DNA from: Alphaproteobacteria bacterium
Lineage (GTDB): Bacteria; Pseudomonadota; Alphaproteobacteria; RF32; CAG-239
Reading direction: 5' to 3'
DNA: 9,832 nucleotides
Assembly: GCA_024408895.1 (NCBI GenBank)
Contig: JAKSUO010000037.1
Span: 1-9,832, forward strand
Every line of letters begins with the position of its first letter. The stretch's first letter is position 1. The position numbers and the translations under genes were made by a program. Below the pieces are notes generated by a model that was given only the letters and a program-made list of their open reading frames with translations, ran no database searches and had not been told where the DNA came from. Of the stretch, positions 7,717-9,832 are shown in pieces.

Positions 7717-8310
7717 ATGTTAAGAATATTAAGCTATATATCACTTATTTATTTCATTACATTTAATGCTTGCGCTCAAATGGCTCCAGCTAACGTAAAT
7801 TCAAATACCTCACCGCCTGATGCCCTTCAAATAATGCAACAATTTGATTTTAATCACGATGGAAAAATTTCGAAAAAAGAGTATGCTGTCTTTGATGGAA
7901 ATACAGGTTATCGTGCCCATTTATCAAATATATATAAAAGCTTAAATCTAGAAAAAAATGATAACATTTCACTCCAACAATATTGGTTTATCGAAATGGT
8001 TAACCCTACAAAATATCAGACAGATTTAAAAAATTATTTTGCTTATATGGATAAAGACAGTGACGGATATATATCTACGGAAGAATATCATAGCTCATTT
8101 CAAGGTAATTACATATCAGAATTTGGCTTACTATATGCTGAGATGCTGGATGCCGATCATAATCAAAAAATATCTTTTGATGAATACGTCAATTTTGATT
8201 TTACCTCAATTGATTACCCTAGCTTTCACAGTCTAGACTTTAATAATGATTCTTTTGTAACCATGGATGAACTTAATGAACTTTTCAGCTATTTTAAAAA
8301 ATCGTGGTAA
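7717..8310 (+). CDS. Secreted EF-hand calcium-binding protein
   Basis: The 197-residue product begins with a Sec signal peptide: a hydrophobic core at residues 4-16 and an A-C-A cleavage site before Q21. C19 follows F-N-A, a poor lipobox, so a soluble periplasmic or secreted form is more likely than a lipoprotein. Four 12-residue EF loops are clear: D44-E55 (DFNHDGKISKKE), D112-E123 (DKDSDGYISTEE), D145-E156 (DADHNQKISFDE) and D174-E185 (DFNNDSFVTMDE). A degenerate fifth lies at about 77-88 with Gln at the last position. Calcium binding is well supported; the cellular role is unknown. The ATG has an AGGGG ribosome site 5 nt upstream. No strong -35/-10 pair is seen; TAGAAT at 7680-7685 is a possible -10. 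Base composition is more AT-rich than trkA or dusB. The gene sits alone between repeat elements, as a cassette cargo. Confidence 0.88.
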   Translation: MLRILSYISLIYFITFNACAQMAPANVNSNTSPPDALQIMQQFDFNHDGKISKKEYAVFDGNTGYRAHLSNIYKSLNLEKNDNISLQQYWFIEMVNPTKYQTDLKNYFAYMDKDSDGYISTEEYHSSFQGNYISEFGLLYAEMLDADHNQKISFDEYVNFDFTSIDYPSFHSLDFNNDSFVTMDELNELFSYFKKSW

Positions 8311-8397
8311 TTTAACTAGTAAGTGTTTGTATCTTATCTTCCAACGCTTTACATTCTTGCGCGTGGTTAGTCCGATAATCGCAAAGTATCGCGCACC

Positions 8398-8443
8398 ATT
8401 AAAAAATAAAGGACATCTGGAGTGGTGTCCTTTATTTTTTAAT
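8398..8443. terminator. Bidirectional terminator hairpin in R2
   Basis: The 18-bp stem is identical to that at 7364-7409, with a 10-nt loop. It lies 87 nt after the EF-hand stop and can terminate that gene on the + strand. Confidence 0.8.
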
Positions 8444-8561
8444 AGGTATCGGTAAAAGCGAGGACTTTCGATTGATTGCGTAGCAATCCGAAAGTGCGAA
8501 ATCGACATCGCCGAGCGAATTATGCGAGGCGGAGGAGATGAAAAGAGCGCAAGCGAAGAAC

Positions 8562-8582
8562 ATTCTTTTCAGCGGCACCATT
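8562..8582 (+). repeat. tRNA-Thr 3'-end copy 3 (att-like)
   Basis: This is an exact 21-bp copy of 7346-7366, at the right end of R2 and 1034 bp from copy 2. It delimits the EF-hand module. Confidence 0.8.
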
Positions 8583-8586
8583 TTAT

Positions 8587-8613
8587 AAAAAGCACCTATT
8601 GAGGTGCTTTTTT
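8587..8613. terminator. Bidirectional terminator after R2
   Basis: AAAAAGCACCT (8587-8597) pairs with AGGTGCTTTTT (8602-8612) around an ATTG loop, followed by another T. It also stands downstream of the minus-strand membrane gene ending at 8692, for which it can act as terminator. Confidence 0.85.
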
Positions 8614-8638
8614 GCTTTTGTAGGGATGGTTTATGAAA

Positions 8639-8690
8639 AGTCCGATTTTTTGATTCTCCAAAACAGCATTTTTTCATCAGTTATCTGACT
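8639..8690. repeat. 52-bp inverted-repeat element, copy 2
   Basis: The ends are AGTCCGAT and ATCTGACT, with one change breaking the perfect 8-bp pairing. A second short TGAT/ATCA pair lies inside. It has the same length as copies 1 and 3 and the same AAAA-x-A-x-CA core. The stop codon of the minus-strand gene begins 2 bp beyond the right end. Confidence 0.75.
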
Positions 8691-8691
8691 T

Positions 8692-9213
8692 TTAAGCAAA
8701 AACAACCCTTATGTAATAGTAAATTAATGCAACTATACTTGCAATAAACAATCCTATGGATATATGTGATAATACCTTAAGTGTTTTTGGATAGACTTTG
8801 TTCAATTTATTTTCGATGACCCTTGCAAGAAAATAATATACTAAATAGATAGCAACAGGGATTATTATAATTTCTATCCATTTGAAGTATGTTATAATTA
8901 ACAAAATTATAGCCGATATTATCCATCCAAATACTTTAATTTTTTTATTGTTTTTCACATTTGATGTAATTTGTATGATTGTAACAAGAGATAAAAAGGC
9001 TCCAAAACAAAGTCCTATTAAAATAGAAATAAAACTAAGCATATTCGGTGATAACAAGTCATAGTACGAAAAATAAAATAAACTGGCTGTACCACCTAAC
9101 ATTCTATAAAATTCGTTTTCTGTTAATTGCTTATTTACGCGCATGAAATAAACAATCTCAAATAACGCAATTATCATTATAGAGATAGCAATTGTGAATA
9201 AAAAAATTGGCAT
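8692..9213 (-). CDS. Small multi-pass membrane protein, unknown function
   Basis: I chose the ATG at 9213 (173 residues, starting M-P-I-F-L-F). It has AGGAG 5 nt upstream and a promoter about 31 nt upstream. The longer frame to 9450 runs back into repeat block R3 and is not a credible N-terminus. The protein is strongly hydrophobic with about five or six predicted TM segments: residues 3-24, a weaker one near 40-55, ~58-82, ~95-113, ~115-135 and ~150-171. Short Lys/Asn-rich loops such as NVKNNKK separate them. No catalytic motif or recognised family is visible. It is alone between repeats and opposite in direction to the flanking cargo genes. Very AT-rich codon use fits recent acquisition. 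Possible roles, such as a toxin, an immunity protein or a phage-defence effector, are guesses only. Confidence 0.75.
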   Translation of the reverse strand: MPIFLFTIAISIMIIALFEIVYFMRVNKQLTENEFYRMLGGTASLFYFSYYDLLSPNMLSFISILIGLCFGAFLSLVTIIQITSNVKNNKKIKVFGWIISAIILLIITYFKWIEIIIIPVAIYLVYYFLARVIENKLNKVYPKTLKVLSHISIGLFIASIVALIYYYIRVVFA

Positions 9214-9218
9214 CTTTT

Positions 9219-9223
9219 CTCCT
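9219..9223 (-). promoter_or_regulatory. Ribosome binding site fixing the start of the membrane protein
   Basis: On the minus strand AGGAG precedes the ATG at 9213 by 5 nt. No comparable site precedes the longer upstream start at 9450. Confidence 0.75.
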
Positions 9224-9243
9224 AAAAGGTTATGATAAGAAGT

Positions 9244-9271
9244 ATTATAGTGTGAAAAAAAATTTTGTAAA
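9244..9271 (-). promoter_or_regulatory. Sigma70-type promoter of the membrane-protein cassette gene
   Basis: On the minus strand TTTACA (9266-9271) is followed after 16 nt by TATAAT (9244-9249). The -35 matches at five of six positions and the -10 is perfect. Transcription would start near 9237, leaving a leader of about 24 nt with the AGGAG site. Confidence 0.65.
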
Positions 9272-9339
9272 TGTTTTTCTCCAGGCTCTTTATATTCATC
9301 ATGATTTTCTTCTCCGATAATCGCAAAGTATCGCGCACC

Positions 9340-9385
9340 ATTAAAAAATAAAGGACATCTGGAATGGTGTCCTTTATTTTTTAAT
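9340..9385. terminator. Bidirectional terminator hairpin in R3
   Basis: The 18-bp stem is identical to 7364-7409 and 8398-8443. It insulates the minus-strand membrane gene from anything transcribed further right. Confidence 0.8.
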
Positions 9386-9503
9386 AGGTATCGGTAAAAG
9401 CGAGGACTTTCGATTGATTGCGTAGCAATCCGAAAGTGCGAAATCGACATCGCCGAGCGAATTATGCGAGGCGGAGGAGATGAAAAGAGCGCAAGCGAAG
9501 AAC

Positions 9504-9524
9504 ATTCTTTTCAGCGGCACCATT
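9504..9524 (+). repeat. tRNA-Thr 3'-end copy 4 (att-like)
   Basis: This is an exact 21-bp copy of 7346-7366, at the right end of R3 and 942 bp from copy 3. It closes the membrane-protein module. Confidence 0.8.
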
Positions 9525-9528
9525 TTTG

Positions 9529-9555
9529 AAAAAGCACCTTTCGAGGTGCTTTTTT
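9529..9555. terminator. Bidirectional terminator after R3
   Basis: AAAAAGCACCT (9529-9539) pairs with AGGTGCTTTTT (9544-9554) around a TTCG tetraloop. It is nearly the same as the terminator after R2, but with a different loop. Confidence 0.85.
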
Positions 9556-9580
9556 GCTTTGTTGGGGCTAGCTTACATAA

Positions 9581-9632
9581 AGTCCGATTGTTGCATTCCC
9601 GAAAATAGCAATTCCGCAAAAATTATCGGACT
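9581..9632. repeat. 52-bp inverted-repeat element, copy 3
   Basis: The ends AGTCCGAT and ATCGGACT are a perfect 8-bp inverted repeat. A TTGC/GCAA pair lies inside, and the interior is diverged from copies 1 and 2. A strong promoter starts 8 bp to the right. Confidence 0.75.
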
Positions 9633-9639
9633 TTTAATC

Positions 9640-9668
9640 TTGACGTAATAACAGTATTATGATATAAA
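9640..9668 (+). promoter_or_regulatory. Sigma70-type promoter of the third cargo gene
   Basis: TTGACG (9640-9645), a 17-nt spacer and TATAAA (9663-9668) make a near-consensus promoter just right of the third 52-bp element. The expected start near 9675 gives a leader of about 67 nt. The leader holds a TGATA...TATCA inverted repeat around GATATC (about 9689-9709), a possible operator. Confidence 0.65.
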
Positions 9669-9741
9669 TAGACACAAATTTGAAGTTTGATAAAAGAGAT
9701 ATCTATCAGGTATTTTTAAGAAAATGATGAAGGAAATGTAA

Positions 9742-9832
9742 ATGGCCAAGAAGACGATAACAGATGAAATAAAAAATCGCATTTCAGCATTTATTGATGC
9801 ACATAAAAGCAATATACTTTCTGCAGGAAAAG
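9742..9832 (+). CDS. Start of an unrecognised cargo gene, truncated by the window end
   Basis: Thirty codons are visible from the ATG at 9742, which has an AAGGA site about 7 nt upstream and the promoter at 9640-9668. The product begins M-A-K-K-T-I-T-D-E-I-K and is charged, apparently soluble and helical, with no signal peptide. A five-codon frame (MMKEM, 9724-9741) ends directly against the ATG and may be chance. By position it is the third cassette gene. I do not recognise the family from 30 residues. Confidence 0.6.
   Translation, partial: MAKKTITDEIKNRISAFIDAHKSNILSAGK

Larger units (their letters stand above)
8371..8584 (+). repeat. Repeat block R2 (214 bp)
   Basis: This is the second copy of the block described at 7359-7550, extended on the left by 22 bp (TCCGATAATCGC... 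to CGCGCACC) shared only with R3. Over 214 bp R2 and R3 differ at a single base, in the terminator loop. The left flank completes AGTCCGAT at 8369-8376. Translated frames across the block on the minus strand are spurious. Confidence 0.88.
9313..9526 (+). repeat. Repeat block R3 (214 bp)
   Basis: This is the third copy of the block, one base different from R2 (GGAATGG instead of GGAGTGG in the terminator loop). The flanking 8-mer is TCTCCGAT instead of AGTCCGAT. It contains the same 13-bp hairpin at 9406-9437. Confidence 0.88.

Noticed and set aside
8233..8508. Minus-strand frame starting M-S-I-S-H-F in R2, and its copy extending to 9450 in R3
   Set aside because: The N-terminus is repeat DNA containing a terminator hairpin. 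In R2 it runs antisense into the EF-hand gene, and in R3 it merely joins the membrane protein, whose real start is 9213.
8432..8677. Second set of conserved minus-strand frames over R1-R3 (7398-7595, 8432-8677, 9374-9619)
   Set aside because: They are alike because the DNA repeats. They cross terminators and the tRNA-end copy, have no ribosome site, and overlap another equally conserved frame.
7359..9526. CRISPR array
   Set aside because: The repeats are about 190-214 bp and the spacing is about 1 kb with genes between. There is no short repeat-spacer periodicity.
7603..9632. Classical integron attC sites
   Set aside because: The 52-bp elements have paired ends but no GTTRRRY/RYYYAAC cores, and no integron integrase or attI is visible.

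Overview
The window looks like a chromosomal segment of an AT-rich, Gram-negative bacterium, most likely an alphaproteobacterium. The evidence is a type V autotransporter with an outer-membrane beta-barrel, a DusB (NifR3-type) gene directly upstream of trkA (a neighbourhood typical of alphaproteobacteria), and a tRNA-Thr(GGT) with an encoded CCA end. I cannot name the lineage from the sequence alone.

The left part (1-7070) is ordinary chromosome. It opens inside a large autotransporter gene on the + strand (1-2973, 5' end outside the window). A convergent minus-strand operon follows, read from 7070 down to 3057. It consists of a two-TM coiled-coil protein split into two frames (6276-7070 and 5386-6237), then dusB (4430-5386), then trkA (3057-4427). 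The genes are packed tightly: a 1-nt TAATG overlap before dusB and a 2-nt gap before trkA. A hairpin at 3015-3054 separates the convergent transcripts. The split coiled-coil gene looks like one ~560-residue protein with a 1-nt frameshift.

The right part (7290-9832) is the unusual region. It begins with tRNA-Thr(GGT), and 21 bp of the tRNA 3' end plus two bases (7346-7366) recur three more times (7528-7548, 8562-8582, 9504-9524). Each extra copy ends a ~190-214 bp repeat block (R1-R3) that carries a perfect 18-bp terminator hairpin and a second 13-bp hairpin. After each block comes a different rho-independent terminator, then a 52-bp element bounded by AGTCCGAT...ATCGGACT (three copies, all exactly 52 bp, interiors diverged), then one gene. 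The cargo genes are a secreted EF-hand protein (+, 7717-8310), a small multi-pass membrane protein (-, 8692-9213), and the start of an unrecognised third gene (+, 9742 to the window end). Two of them have a clear promoter of their own.

I read 7290-9832 as a tRNA-Thr-anchored array of single-gene cassettes built from a repeated ~320-bp spacer (repeat block, terminator, 52-bp inverted-repeat element). No integrase or transposase is visible in the window. The array is either moved in trans, served by an enzyme gene beyond the right edge, or no longer mobile. This is inference from repeat architecture; the repeats themselves are seen directly.
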